Shown here: positions 28,305 to 36,486 of the stretch, in pieces
Layout of the letters: each line of letters begins with the position of its first letter
Numbering within the stretch: position 1 is the stretch's first letter
Source of the DNA: a virus
Length of the DNA stretch: 38,075 nt
Reading direction: 5' to 3' (one strand)
Virus record (IMG/VR): IMGVR_UViG_3300043331_002192
Coordinates: 1 to 38,075 of that record
Position numbers and translations under genes: made by a program
Notes under the pieces: generated by a model
What the model saw: the letters and a program-made list of their open reading frames with translations, nothing else
The model's database searches: none
Told to the model about the DNA's origin: nothing

Positions 28305-28416
28305 GCGCCGGTGATGGCGCGGGCAGCCTGACGCGGTCAGTGCGACACATGGAATGCGACAGTGGCCAATCGTCGTCCGCGCACTGCGACCCACGATCCG
28401 GCGCCGGTGATGGCGC
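28305..28416. repeat. Repeated palindrome near the small terminase start
   Basis: The 16-base sequence GCGCCGGTGATGGCGC occurs at 28305-28320 and 28401-28416, exactly 96 bases apart. Its ends GCGCC and GGCGC are inverted. It straddles the start of the small terminase gene, the usual position for a pac or cos recognition site. Confidence 0.5.
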
Positions 28417-28943
28417 ATCGCCAACGCCGTGTAGCCGACCTGCGTGCGCGTGGCTATAGTGTGCGGGAGATTGCTGAGGTCCTGGCGGAAGAGGGCGACA
28501 TCAATCCTGGCACGGGGAAACCCTGGGACCACGCCACGATTGGCCGGGATGCCCAGCTTCTGCTCGAAGGCTGGAAGCGTGAGGCCGCGCGCGACACCGC
28601 CAGCCATCAGGCGCAGCATCTTGCCGACCTGCGGGCCGTGCGCAAGGCCGCGTGGGGTGCGGGCGAGTTGCACGCCATCTTGCGTGCGTTGCAACAAGAA
28701 AGTGCGCTGCTCGGCCTGAACGCCCCGCAGAAGGTTGCCCCCACGACCCCGGCCGGCGCTCACCCCTGGCAGCCGGACACCACAGGGGCCACCGATGCCT
28801 TCCTCCACGAAGTTGCGACCCTCCTCGCCCAGTTCGGCGGCGCTGGCACGGACGAGGCTCTTCCAGGGGCTGCGGCTCCATCGGTACCTGCCCTACTTCC
28901 CGACGCCGAAACAGGCCACGTTTCTCCTCCTCCCACACCGTGA
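28362..28943 (+). CDS. terS: Terminase small subunit
   Basis: This encodes 193 residues from a GTG at 28362 (an ATG at 28408 is possible). An N-terminal DNA-binding HTH is seen at about residues 20-50 (VADLRARGYSVREIAEVLAEEG, a resolvase-like turn). A helical middle follows, with a Pro-rich tail. It sits directly upstream of the large terminase and overlaps it by 149 bases. The small subunit recognises the packaging site and regulates the large one. Confidence 0.75.
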   Translation: MANRRPRTATHDPAPVMAHRQRRVADLRARGYSVREIAEVLAEEGDINPGTGKPWDHATIGRDAQLLLEGWKREAARDTASHQAQHLADLRAVRKAAWGAGELHAILRALQQESALLGLNAPQKVAPTTPAGAHPWQPDTTGATDAFLHEVATLLAQFGGAGTDEALPGAAAPSVPALLPDAETGHVSPPPTP

Positions 28944-30111
28944 AGCCCTCTTTGGCGGTGCGGCCGGTGGGGGCAAGTCGATTGCCCTGCTCATGTGTGC
29001 CCTGCAGTACGTCGATGTCCCAGGGTACGCGGCGCTCCTGCTGCGGCGACACTACACGGATCTGGCGCTGCCTGGCGCACTCATGGACGTGGCGCATGCC
29101 TGGCTCGACACCAGCGATGCGCACTGGAACGGCGCCGACCACACGTGGACCTTCCCCACCAGCGGCCGCCCATCCACCCTCTCCTTTGGCTACCTGGCCA
29201 ACGTGCACGATCAGTACCGCTACCAGAGCGCCCAACTCCAATTTGTGGGCTTTGACGAACTGAGCCAGTTCCGCGAGTCGCAATACCGCTATCTGTTCTC
29301 GCGTCTGAGACGGCCGCTCGGCATGCCCGTGCCCTTGCGCATGCGCGGTGCCAGCAACCCTGGGGGGACCGGCCACGCGTGGGTCAAGCAACGCTTCCTC
29401 ACCGAAGGCCTCAGCGTGGGCCGCCCCTTCCTGCCCTCGCGCCTGGACGACAATCCCCACCTGGACCGTACCGCCTATCTCGCCACACTGGCGTACCTTG
29501 ATCCGCTGACGCGGCAGCAGCTCCTCGAGGGCAACTGGGACGCGGAGGTAGAAGGCGAGCTGTTTCGCCGGGAGTGGTTTCCGATCGTCGAGCATGGTCC
29601 ACGCGAGGGCCGTGTGGTACGCTATTGGGACTTAGCGGCGACCGCGCCCAGGCCGGGTGCCACGGACCCTGATTGGACGGTGGGAGGGAAGGTCCTGTGC
29701 CACCGTGGCCAGTACTGGATGCTCGATGTGCGACGGATACGGACCACCCCGAAGGGCGTGGACGACCTGGTGGCGCAGACCGCCAAAGAAGACGGCCCGA
29801 GCGTCGAGATTCACCTTGAACAGGAAGGCGGGGCGAGTGGCAAGCTGGTCATTGACCGTTTCCAGCGTGACGTGCTGCCAGGGTATACGGTGTCCGGGCA
29901 TCCACCGTCAGGGGACAAGGTGACGCGCGCGCGGCCCGCGTCGAGTGCCGCCGAAGCGGGGAATGTGTTGCTGGTCCGTGGGCCATGGATCACGCCATTT
30001 CTCGATGAGCTTGGCCTCTTTCCCTACGGTGATCACGATGATCAGGTCGATGTGCTCTCGGGTGCTGTGGCGGTGCTGACACAGGAACCCCGCCGTATCC
30101 GCGCCTGGTAG
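28795..30111 (+). CDS. terL: Terminase large subunit
   Basis: This encodes 438 residues from 28795 (an upstream ATG at 28735 is possible). The Walker A motif GGAAGGGKS is at residues 54-62 and the Walker B region VGFDEL at 151-156. The C-terminal RNase H-like nuclease starts with YWDLA near residue 276 and contains DHDDQVD near 411-417. These are the acidic residues that bind two metal ions. It packages DNA into procapsids and cuts concatemers. Adjacent GCGCC repeats near the small-subunit gene may be its target. Confidence 0.95.
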   Translation: MPSSTKLRPSSPSSAALARTRLFQGLRLHRYLPYFPTPKQATFLLLPHREALFGGAAGGGKSIALLMCALQYVDVPGYAALLLRRHYTDLALPGALMDVAHAWLDTSDAHWNGADHTWTFPTSGRPSTLSFGYLANVHDQYRYQSAQLQFVGFDELSQFRESQYRYLFSRLRRPLGMPVPLRMRGASNPGGTGHAWVKQRFLTEGLSVGRPFLPSRLDDNPHLDRTAYLATLAYLDPLTRQQLLEGNWDAEVEGELFRREWFPIVEHGPREGRVVRYWDLAATAPRPGATDPDWTVGGKVLCHRGQYWMLDVRRIRTTPKGVDDLVAQTAKEDGPSVEIHLEQEGGASGKLVIDRFQRDVLPGYTVSGHPPSGDKVTRARPASSAAEAGNVLLVRGPWITPFLDELGLFPYGDHDDQVDVLSGAVAVLTQEPRRIRAW

Positions 30112-30120
30112 GAGCAACCT

Positions 30121-31473
30121 ATGACTGACACGAATGGTCACACTATCGCCCCTGGCCTGCTGCGCCAGTTCGCCGCCGCCACGGCCCGCACGCTCCAGGA
30201 GGCCATGGCGCCCTGGCTGTGGCCACCACGCCGCAACCTGCCCGAGGTCCTGGGCTACAAGCCGAGGCTCACCTATGCTGACTACAAGCAGTGTTATGAG
30301 CGCCGTGACCTCGCGCATCGCCTCATTTGCGCCTACCCGGAAGCGACGTGGAGCCAGCCGCCGACTGTCGAGGAAGACGATCAGGACGACGTCCAGACGC
30401 CGTTTGAGATGGCCTGGCAGTCCCTCGTCATGCGCCTGGGTGTGTACGCCAGGCTGGTGCGCACCGATGTGCTCGCCAACCTGGGCCAGTACAGCGTGCT
30501 CCTCATTGGCCTGCGCGGGCAACCCGATCTGGCGCAGCCCGCGAGGCCAGTGCGCAGCCCGGACGACGTGCTCTTTCTGGCGCCGTACTCTGAGGAGTTT
30601 GCCGCCATCGACGCCTTTGAGACGGACCCGGCCTCGCCGCTCTTTGGCCAGCCGGCGCGCTACAAGGTCAATTTTACGCGCGGCCAGGCGTCCACCTCCC
30701 GCACGCTGCCGCGCAAGGAAGGGTTCGTGCACGCCAGCCGTGTGCTGCACGTGGCGGAAGATTGCCTGGACGACGAGGTGTACGGCATTCCACGGCTCAA
30801 GCCCGTGTTCGACCGGCTCGATGACTTGCTCAAGGTGGTGGGCGGGTCGGCAGAATTCTTTTTCCGTGGGGCGGGCCGGCTTATTGGCTTAGAGGGGCTG
30901 CCCAACTACCAGTTGCAGCCCGGCGATGAGGCGGCCTTCATGAAGTCCATCGAGGAGTTTCAGTATCGCCTCAAGGACTATATCCGGGTGGAAGGGGCCA
31001 CGATCAAGGAACTGAACGGCCAGGCTGCCAGCCCACGCGATCACTTCGACGTGCTGATCGATCTGATTGCGGGGACGACGGGCATTCCGAAGCGCATCCT
31101 CACCGGGTCGGAGCGTGGGGAGTTAGCCTCGAGTCAAGACCAGGAACAGTGGCTGCAGCGCGTGAGCCGCCGGCAGACGACCTTTGCCGAGCATCAGATG
31201 CTCAGGCCCCTGATTGACCGGCTGATCCTCCTGCGGGCGCTCCCGACACCAGCACAGCCGTATCAGGTCCTCTGGGAAAATCTCTTCGCCTTGAGCGCGG
31301 CCACCCAGGCGGAGGTCGCGCAGCACGTGGCCACCGCGCTCAGTCAATACGCGGGTCCAGGGATGGCCGACACGGTGGTGCCACCGGAGGAGTTCCGGAG
31401 CACGTACCTCGGGTTGCCACCGGAGTCCGAGTACGAGACGCCGGACACCCGTCCAGGACCGGAGGAACTGTAA
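30121..31473 (+). CDS. Portal protein, DUF1073-like
   Basis: This encodes 450 residues, starting 9 bases after the terminase stop with GGAGCAA upstream. It has the pattern of DUF1073-type portals: YADYKQCYERRDLAHRLICAYPEATW near residue 55, FVHASRVLHVAED near 200, IAGTTGIPKRILTGSERGELASSQ near 320-345. The dodecameric portal forms the channel for DNA entry and connects to the tail. Position between the terminase and Mu F-like protein agrees. Confidence 0.85.
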   Translation: MTDTNGHTIAPGLLRQFAAATARTLQEAMAPWLWPPRRNLPEVLGYKPRLTYADYKQCYERRDLAHRLICAYPEATWSQPPTVEEDDQDDVQTPFEMAWQSLVMRLGVYARLVRTDVLANLGQYSVLLIGLRGQPDLAQPARPVRSPDDVLFLAPYSEEFAAIDAFETDPASPLFGQPARYKVNFTRGQASTSRTLPRKEGFVHASRVLHVAEDCLDDEVYGIPRLKPVFDRLDDLLKVVGGSAEFFFRGAGRLIGLEGLPNYQLQPGDEAAFMKSIEEFQYRLKDYIRVEGATIKELNGQAASPRDHFDVLIDLIAGTTGIPKRILTGSERGELASSQDQEQWLQRVSRRQTTFAEHQMLRPLIDRLILLRALPTPAQPYQVLWENLFALSAATQAEVAQHVATALSQYAGPGMADTVVPPEEFRSTYLGLPPESEYETPDTRPGPEEL

Positions 31474-31476
31474 CGC

Positions 31477-32421
31477 ATGCCCCTCACCCTCACCGTCGCC
31501 GAAGCCGCGCCGCGTTTCACCGACACGTCGTCGCGTGTGCCGGCCTGGCGCCGGTTGCACGCGGAAGCGGACCGCTTGTACCCGCAGCTGCGCACCATGT
31601 GGATGAGCATCTTTCGGGACATCCGTACCCACGTCGATCAGAGCGCCCTGGAAGATGCCCTGGCGCGTGGCAGCCTCATCACCGCCGAGACGCTCGTGCG
31701 TGCCTCGTGGGAGCGCTACGGCGACCGGGCCGCACGGGAGGTCCTGCCCGTGCTGCTCAGAGAGACGGTGGAGCGCAGCGCCGAGGTCCTCGTCCCGGAG
31801 ACCAGCCGGACCCTGGAGAGCCGCGTGGAGGTGCAATTCAACGTCAGGTTGCCGGAAACACAGCAGGCCATCAGTCAGTACGCGGGGGAACAGATTGTGG
31901 GCATCGGTGAGACCACCATGCAGGCGGTACGCGAGGTGCTGCTGCAAGGGGTCAACGAGGGCCTGCCCCTGACGCAGCAGATGCAGGCCCTGGAGGATAT
32001 TGTCGGCCTCACGCCCCGCCAGGCGGAGGCGGTGGAACGGCTGCGCGCGCGCCTGACAGCCGAGGGCAGAAAGGCCTCGTCCATCGCGCGTCAGGTGCAC
32101 GCGGCGACCAGACGCGCGCTCAGACTGCGAGCGGAGAGCATCGCGCGGACAGAATCGATCAGTGCTGCAGCGATGGGCCAGGACCAGCTCTGGTACCAGG
32201 CGGCACAGCAAGGGCTGCTGGATCGGGCGCGCTTCAGACGCGTCTGGATTGTCACGCCGGACGACCGGCTCTGTCAGCGGATTTGCGGCCCCATTCCCGG
32301 CATGAATCCGGGCGGTGTGCCGCTGGGCGTGCCCTTTCAGACGCCCATCGGGCCGATCATGTATCCAGCGGCGCATCCGATGTGCCGCTGCGCCGTCAGT
32401 GGGAGGATGCGTCATGCCTGA
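31477..32421 (+). CDS. Phage Mu F-like head morphogenesis protein
   Basis: This encodes 314 residues starting 3 bases after the portal stop. The C-terminal third carries the Mu F signature: SIARTESISAAAMG, then VTPDDRLCQRICGPI, and AHPMCRCAV at the end, with the conserved Cys and His residues. The remaining part is helical. The protein is a minor head component, often located at the portal. The stop overlaps the next start in the form ATGCCTGA. Confidence 0.85.
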   Translation: MPLTLTVAEAAPRFTDTSSRVPAWRRLHAEADRLYPQLRTMWMSIFRDIRTHVDQSALEDALARGSLITAETLVRASWERYGDRAAREVLPVLLRETVERSAEVLVPETSRTLESRVEVQFNVRLPETQQAISQYAGEQIVGIGETTMQAVREVLLQGVNEGLPLTQQMQALEDIVGLTPRQAEAVERLRARLTAEGRKASSIARQVHAATRRALRLRAESIARTESISAAAMGQDQLWYQAAQQGLLDRARFRRVWIVTPDDRLCQRICGPIPGMNPGGVPLGVPFQTPIGPIMYPAAHPMCRCAVSGRMRHA

Positions 32422-32665
32422 CAACGCGCTGTCGCTCATGGCTATCCTGGCGCGGCATGGTGTCACGCGTGAGGTCCTCGAATTCTGGGTGCATGTGCTG
32501 GAGAGCCGCACGAACGGCAGCGTGACGTTCCACCACAACGAGCAGGGGTATCTGGGGAAGTGCGAACTGCGGCTCGCGGGGCAGCCCGTGGAGATGGACA
32601 GCAGTTTGCGTTTGACAAATCTGTTGACGTCGCCGATACTTCGCCAAAATTGTCGCTCCTCCTAG
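32414..32665 (+). CDS. Small protein of unknown function at the head operon
   Basis: This encodes 83 residues, overlapping the Mu F-like gene by ATGCCTGA. MAILARHGVTREVLEFWVHVLES is helical, and the middle is strand-rich (GSVTFHHNEQGYLGKCELRLAG). Its last ~20 codons contain a strong promoter-like sequence (32612-32640), so the C-terminus may be shaped by regulation. No family was recognised. Confidence 0.5.
   Translation: MPDNALSLMAILARHGVTREVLEFWVHVLESRTNGSVTFHHNEQGYLGKCELRLAGQPVEMDSSLRLTNLLTSPILRQNCRSS
32612..32640 (+). promoter_or_regulatory. Promoter inside the end of 32414-32665
   Basis: TTGACA (32612-32617) and GATACT (32635-32640) are separated by 17 bases. A start would fall at about 32647, some 95 bases before the terminator at 32694-32740. 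Confidence 0.65.
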
Positions 32666-32740
32666 AGGGGTGGACGCGCCTCTGGAACGCACCAAGCGCC
32701 ACTATCCTGGCACAACGCCGGATGGTGGCGCTTTTTTTTT
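32647..32740 (+). ncRNA. Candidate attenuated leader or small RNA
   Basis: The promoter at 32612-32640 would give a transcript that ends at the intrinsic terminator 32694-32740, about 90 bases, unless antiterminated. The function is unknown: an attenuator for the capsid genes or a small regulatory RNA. Confidence 0.45.
32694..32740 (+). terminator. Intrinsic terminator in front of the protease gene
   Basis: AAGCGCCAC (32694-32702) pairs perfectly with GTGGCGCTT (32725-32733), with extra pairing of ATCC and GGAT within the loop, followed by nine T residues at 32732-32740. It is an excellent Rho-independent terminator. It lies only 11 bases before the start at 32752, in the middle of the head operon. 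Confidence 0.9.
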
Positions 32741-32751
32741 GCGAGACACGC

Positions 32752-34071
32752 ATGCCACGATCCACACGCCGCCTCAGTCTGCAGACAGCCCTCACAGTCC
32801 AACCACAGCGCCTCACCCAGAATCAGCGCGAGTACGTTGTCGCGCCTTGCATCATGATCGTGGAAGGTGTGCTTAACGGCGGGCTCGTGCCCGGCGACGA
32901 AATCCGCGCCTGTCATTGGGACGGCATCCCCCTGGTGATCAACCATCCGATGGCCGACGATGGCACGCCCATGAGCGCGAATGCACCCGAGGTGCCGAGC
33001 GTGGGCCGTGTCTACCGGACGCAGTACCTCACGCTCCAGCAGCAGACCCATGCGCTCACCCGCGCCCAGGCGGAGCTGTGGCTCGATGTGGCACAGGTGC
33101 AGGCCCTCGGTGGAGACGCGGTCCAGGCCATGCAGATGATCGAGACACAGAACCCGCTGGAAGTCAGTACGGCGTTTTACAGCAGTGCCGAGACAAGCCG
33201 GGGAACCTTTCTGGGCGTGCCGTATACGGAAATTCATCGGGATCTCATTGCCGATCACCTGGCCCTGTTGCCCGGAGGGATTGGCGCGTGTTCCTGGGCG
33301 GATGGCTGCGGCTGTCCCCGCCTCAACGAGAAGGAGCGGACGGTGGAGCACACAGAGGCCTCACGACTCAGACGCGTGCTTGCGATGTTTCGTCTGGTGC
33401 CGCAGGCAGATGGTGTCCCCATGTTGAGTGTGTACCAAACGGACATCGATACGAGGGAAGCCCTCTACGGGGCCCTGGCGCGTGAGATGGGCCAGGACTT
33501 CACGCCGTATTTCATCGAATCCCTCGATATGGCGGCCCAGACCTTTACCTACCGCCAGGGCGAGCGTCTTCTCCAGCGGAGTTGGACCGTCCAGGACGGG
33601 CAGATCGTGCTCACCGCCGATGCGCAAGACGTGCAGCGGGACACCCGCTATGTGCCGGTGACCCAGGAACGAAAGGAGGATCTCCCTATGGCACCCACCG
33701 CCGCCGTGACGGCCCGCGTGACGGCACTCATCGCGCACCCGGACACCCGCTGGGGCGAGCACGACCGGGGCGTGCTCGAAGCCATGAGTGAAGCCCAACT
33801 GGCGAACCTCGAACCCGATCAGGCGCTGCTGGCGCTCAAGCGGGAGCAGGAGACGCGCCAGCAAACGCTGGTCAAGGCACTCGTCGAGAATGCCTGGTGC
33901 TCACTCAGCGAATCGACGCTCAAGGGCATGCCTATCGAGGACCTCGAAAAGCTCACCGCGATGGGACCACAGGACGCCTCCTATGCCGGGCAGGGCTTGC
34001 CCGCTGCACGCCAGCAGGCGGACGGCGAGGAGGCCTGGCAGCCGCTCTCGATCCTCACGAAGAAGGAGTAG
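32752..34071 (+). CDS. Prohead protease-like protein (DUF2213) with C-terminal scaffold domain
   Basis: This encodes 439 residues from the ATG at 32752; the earlier frame from 32560 includes the terminator and is rejected. Residues 1-190 resemble DUF2213, a phage capsid-maturation protease: IPLVINHPMADDG, SVGRVYRTQY, PLEVSTAFYS, then CSWADGCGCP near residue 185. The C-terminal ~127 residues are charged, helical and Gln/Glu/Ala-rich, as a scaffold. An internal start at 33688 produces that part alone. The arrangement resembles lambda C/Nu3, in which protease and scaffold are made from one gene. Confidence 0.7.
   Translation: MPRSTRRLSLQTALTVQPQRLTQNQREYVVAPCIMIVEGVLNGGLVPGDEIRACHWDGIPLVINHPMADDGTPMSANAPEVPSVGRVYRTQYLTLQQQTHALTRAQAELWLDVAQVQALGGDAVQAMQMIETQNPLEVSTAFYSSAETSRGTFLGVPYTEIHRDLIADHLALLPGGIGACSWADGCGCPRLNEKERTVEHTEASRLRRVLAMFRLVPQADGVPMLSVYQTDIDTREALYGALAREMGQDFTPYFIESLDMAAQTFTYRQGERLLQRSWTVQDGQIVLTADAQDVQRDTRYVPVTQERKEDLPMAPTAAVTARVTALIAHPDTRWGEHDRGVLEAMSEAQLANLEPDQALLALKREQETRQQTLVKALVENAWCSLSESTLKGMPIEDLEKLTAMGPQDASYAGQGLPAARQQADGEEAWQPLSILTKKE
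33688..34071 (+). CDS. Nested in-frame scaffold protein
   Basis: This encodes 127 residues from the ATG at 33688, which is in frame with the protease gene (312 codons in). AAAGGAGGA at 33672-33680 is eight bases upstream, one of the best ribosome-binding sites of the window. The product is helical and highly charged, as expected for a scaffold that drives procapsid assembly and is removed by the protease. Confidence 0.7.
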   Translation: MAPTAAVTARVTALIAHPDTRWGEHDRGVLEAMSEAQLANLEPDQALLALKREQETRQQTLVKALVENAWCSLSESTLKGMPIEDLEKLTAMGPQDASYAGQGLPAARQQADGEEAWQPLSILTKKE

Positions 34072-34074
34072 CCG

Positions 34075-34515
34075 GTGGAGACAGAGAATATCCTCCGTTG
34101 GGGTCCATGCAACCAGGGCCATGCGACCGCACAAGGCGCCATCATACCCGGAGACCTCATCGAAATTATCGCCGCTGCTGGCGCCGATAACGGCAAAGTG
34201 CGTCGTCATAGCACGGCTGCCGGTCGTGCGGCGCCGCTCTTTGCCGATGGCAACTGGCAGTTCGGCAAGAGCAAGAGCGATGCGTACGCCGCCGGCGACC
34301 TTGTGCCGACCCTGGCGCCTTCAGTCGGGGCACGGATCTTTGCCCGCTGCGCCGTGGGTGTCCTTATTGAGAACGGGACACCGCTGGAGTCTGCCGGGAA
34401 TGGCTTGCTGCGTGCGGCCACGACGGGCGTGGTCGTCGCCGAAGCGATGGAAGCGGAAAACACCACGGGCGAAGCGTCGCCGGGCTGGTTGCTCGTGCGC
34501 ATCGTCGCCCAATAA
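34075..34515 (+). CDS. Capsid decoration-like protein (DUF2190-like)
   Basis: This encodes 146 residues starting at a GTG at 34075, with AAGGAG (34063-34068) upstream. The sequence is strand- and Gly-rich, with TAAGRAAPLFADGN near residue 47 and AGDLVPTLAPSVGARIFA about 73. These features and the position before the capsid gene suit DUF2190-type or lambda gpD-like decoration proteins, which stabilise the head after expansion. Confidence 0.65.
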   Translation: METENILRWGPCNQGHATAQGAIIPGDLIEIIAAAGADNGKVRRHSTAAGRAAPLFADGNWQFGKSKSDAYAAGDLVPTLAPSVGARIFARCAVGVLIENGTPLESAGNGLLRAATTGVVVAEAMEAENTTGEASPGWLLVRIVAQ

Positions 34516-34526
34516 GGGAGGGCTCC

Positions 34527-35531
34527 ATGCCAGTCGCACTTGAAACCCAGGCCCTCCAGGGGGGGCCGCCGCCGTCCATTCTCTCCCCACGGGGCATCGC
34601 GCAGTTGCGCCTCCACGCGACGCAGCTCCGTCAGGCCAACACCCTGTATACCCATGCGACCTTGCTCCGGGAGCAGTGGCTCCTGATCGACAATTTGTGG
34701 CTGCGCGTCGCTGATCAATACATGGGCGCCGTGCTCGATCTCACCAGTCGTGGTCTGACGCTCACCATTCCCTCAGTCGGCATCGCCGCGTCCCAATATG
34801 CCGCGATCGGGCGGATGGAACCCGCCAGCACCGACATGCGCGCTTCGGCCGCGGGCAATAACCAGCGCCTCACCGTCACCCCGCATCTGGTGCCGCTGCC
34901 CTTTGCGTTCGAGGATTACGAGTTTGACATTACCGAGCTCGAAGCCGTGCAGCGCTTAGGCGGGACGCTGGATACCGCCTATGCGGAAGAAGCGCAGCGC
35001 AGCGTGGCAGAGACGTTTGAGCAATGGCTGATCAGTGGTGCGCCAGAGTTCTCAGTGGATGGCAATACGATCTATGGCTACCGGACACATCCGCAGCGGG
35101 TCATCGGTTCCGGGGCGACCTGGACAGACCCCGACAATATCTATCCGACCATTCTTGCCATGTATACGGCGCTGCTCACGCTGAACCGTCCAGGGCCATA
35201 CGGGCTCTATATGAACGTGCTGCAATACGGGCAGCTGCACGCCCCCGAAGGCATCGACAATTTCTCCAATGTACTCAGGCGCGTCCAGGCATCCTTCCCG
35301 GAGATCGTCTCGATCAAACCCTCGTTTGCGATGCCAGCGGGCGAAGTGGTGCTGGTCGAACTGCAACGCCGCACCGTGGATGTTGCCGTGAAGATGGACC
35401 CGGCGAATGTCCCCTGGGACATCATGGGTGGGCTGGCGCAGCATGTGCGCGTCATTGGCTCGATCGTGCCCAGACTGAAGGTCGACGGGGCCAACCAGAT
35501 CGGTATTGTGCATTATACCGGTGTGGCGTGA
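34527..35531 (+). CDS. Major capsid protein, HK97-like fold
   Basis: This encodes 334 residues with GGGAGGG just upstream. It lies after the decoration gene and before the connectors. The middle part (VTPHLVPLPFAFEDYEFDITELEAVQRLGG) resembles the E-loop/spine-helix region, and the end (PWDIMGGLAQHVRVIGSIVPRLKVDG) fits the last strands of the A-domain in DUF2184-type capsids. Its general similarity to encapsulins reflects the shared fold. There is no delta-domain-like prosegment visible, in line with a separate scaffold. Confidence 0.85.
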   Translation: MPVALETQALQGGPPPSILSPRGIAQLRLHATQLRQANTLYTHATLLREQWLLIDNLWLRVADQYMGAVLDLTSRGLTLTIPSVGIAASQYAAIGRMEPASTDMRASAAGNNQRLTVTPHLVPLPFAFEDYEFDITELEAVQRLGGTLDTAYAEEAQRSVAETFEQWLISGAPEFSVDGNTIYGYRTHPQRVIGSGATWTDPDNIYPTILAMYTALLTLNRPGPYGLYMNVLQYGQLHAPEGIDNFSNVLRRVQASFPEIVSIKPSFAMPAGEVVLVELQRRTVDVAVKMDPANVPWDIMGGLAQHVRVIGSIVPRLKVDGANQIGIVHYTGVA

Positions 35532-35543
35532 GAGGGGGGTGGT

Positions 35544-35768
35544 ATGGCTGAGAAGTATCGACTGCAAGCGTCGCTGTCGCGTTTTGAGCGTGACGAGCAA
35601 GGCCGACTGCGGTCGGTCGCGCACAACGCGGGCGACATCATTGAACCGACTGACGCAGAGCTGAAGGCGTTTGGTGATCGCCTCGAACCGGTGACGGAGG
35701 CGCCCGCGTCCACGCCGACGGAGGCGCCACCGGCGGAAGAGAGCACGACGACGACCAGACGCCGCTAG
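35544..35768 (+). CDS. Small head protein of unknown function
   Basis: This encodes 74 residues starting 12 bases after the capsid stop. The first 50 residues contain VAHNAGDIIEPTDAELKAFGDRLEPV; the tail is Pro/Thr/Ala-rich and then basic (TTTTRRR). Small proteins of this form at this place are common in siphoviruses and may contact the capsid or connector. The function is unknown. Confidence 0.6.
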   Translation: MAEKYRLQASLSRFERDEQGRLRSVAHNAGDIIEPTDAELKAFGDRLEPVTEAPASTPTEAPPAEESTTTTRRR

Positions 35769-35777
35769 GAGCCCACG

Positions 35778-36134
35778 ATGCCTGCAGTGACGGTGGAGGA
35801 CGTGCGGCTCATCTGTCCGACGGGGCTCTCCGATGCCCAGGTGGAGGCCTGTATCACCATGGCTGAGAGCTACGTGACGCGGCTGCTGGGGCCGCAGAGT
35901 CTGGATGAGCAGCTCCTGTGGGCCATCACCACGCAGCTCTCGGCACATTTCGTGTGCGTGGCGGACCCACGCGCCACCAGTATCAGCGATGCCGATACCA
36001 GCGTCAGTCTGCAGCGTGGCAAGGCGGGCGAAGGCTTTGCGTCAACGCAGTATGGCCAGATGGCCCTGGCGCTCGATCCCACCGGCACGCTCAGGGATGC
36101 GCAGACGAAGCGCATGGTGATCAAGCTCTATTAG
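35778..36134 (+). CDS. Head-tail connector (gp6-like) protein
   Basis: This encodes 118 residues with AGGAGC upstream. It begins VEDVRLICPTGLSDAQVEACITMAESYVTRLLG, then LLWAITTQLSAHFVCV, the helical signature of gp6/gp15-type adaptors that bind the portal, and ends with strand-rich residues. Position after the capsid agrees. Confidence 0.75.
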   Translation: MPAVTVEDVRLICPTGLSDAQVEACITMAESYVTRLLGPQSLDEQLLWAITTQLSAHFVCVADPRATSISDADTSVSLQRGKAGEGFASTQYGQMALALDPTGTLRDAQTKRMVIKLY

Positions 36135-36143
36135 GAGGGGCCT

Positions 36144-36485
36144 ATGCTCTCCCAGGCCGTGATGGACAGCATAGCGCAGCACGCCGTGGGGATGTACGGC
36201 ACGCTCATGGAAACGGTCACGTATCTGGCACGTGCGACACCAACCGATACCCCGGTCTCCTCCACGGTGCAGGCCAAATGCCGCGCCTACAGTGCGCGGG
36301 AGCTGCACGCCGAGGTGTTAGAGCTGCTGGACCAGGAGTGCCGCATCCAGACAGCGGCGGTGACGTGGCAACCCAGCCATTACGACCAGATCCAGCGGGC
36401 GGACGGGACGACGTGGATGGTCCTGAGCTGGCGGGATGGGCCAGGACATGCGTGGCTGAAGCTGCAGATACGGCAGGTGGGTTGA
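36144..36485 (+). CDS. Head closure-like protein
   Basis: This encodes 113 residues with AGGAGG upstream. It is strand-rich (METVTYLARATPTDTPVSSTVQAKCRAYS, and WMVLSWRDGPGHAWLKLQIRQ at the end). This size and position, between gp6-like and gp10-like genes, match head-closure proteins such as SPP1 gp16. It overlaps no neighbour; the next gene starts 1 base later. Confidence 0.65.
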   Translation: MLSQAVMDSIAQHAVGMYGTLMETVTYLARATPTDTPVSSTVQAKCRAYSARELHAEVLELLDQECRIQTAAVTWQPSHYDQIQRADGTTWMVLSWRDGPGHAWLKLQIRQVG

Positions 36486-36486
36486 T

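Noticed and set aside
28501-29595. 364-codon minus-strand open frame over the terminase genes
   Set aside because: It is antisense to the terminase motifs, which are unambiguous.
32560-32751. Longer N-terminus of the protease gene starting at 32560
   Set aside because: It would cover the intrinsic terminator and run over the previous gene; the ATG at 32752 fits the family start better.
34527-35531. Encapsulin nanocompartment shell
   Set aside because: The similarity is limited to the shared HK97-like fold, and the gene is embedded between decoration and connector genes of a complete phage head operon.
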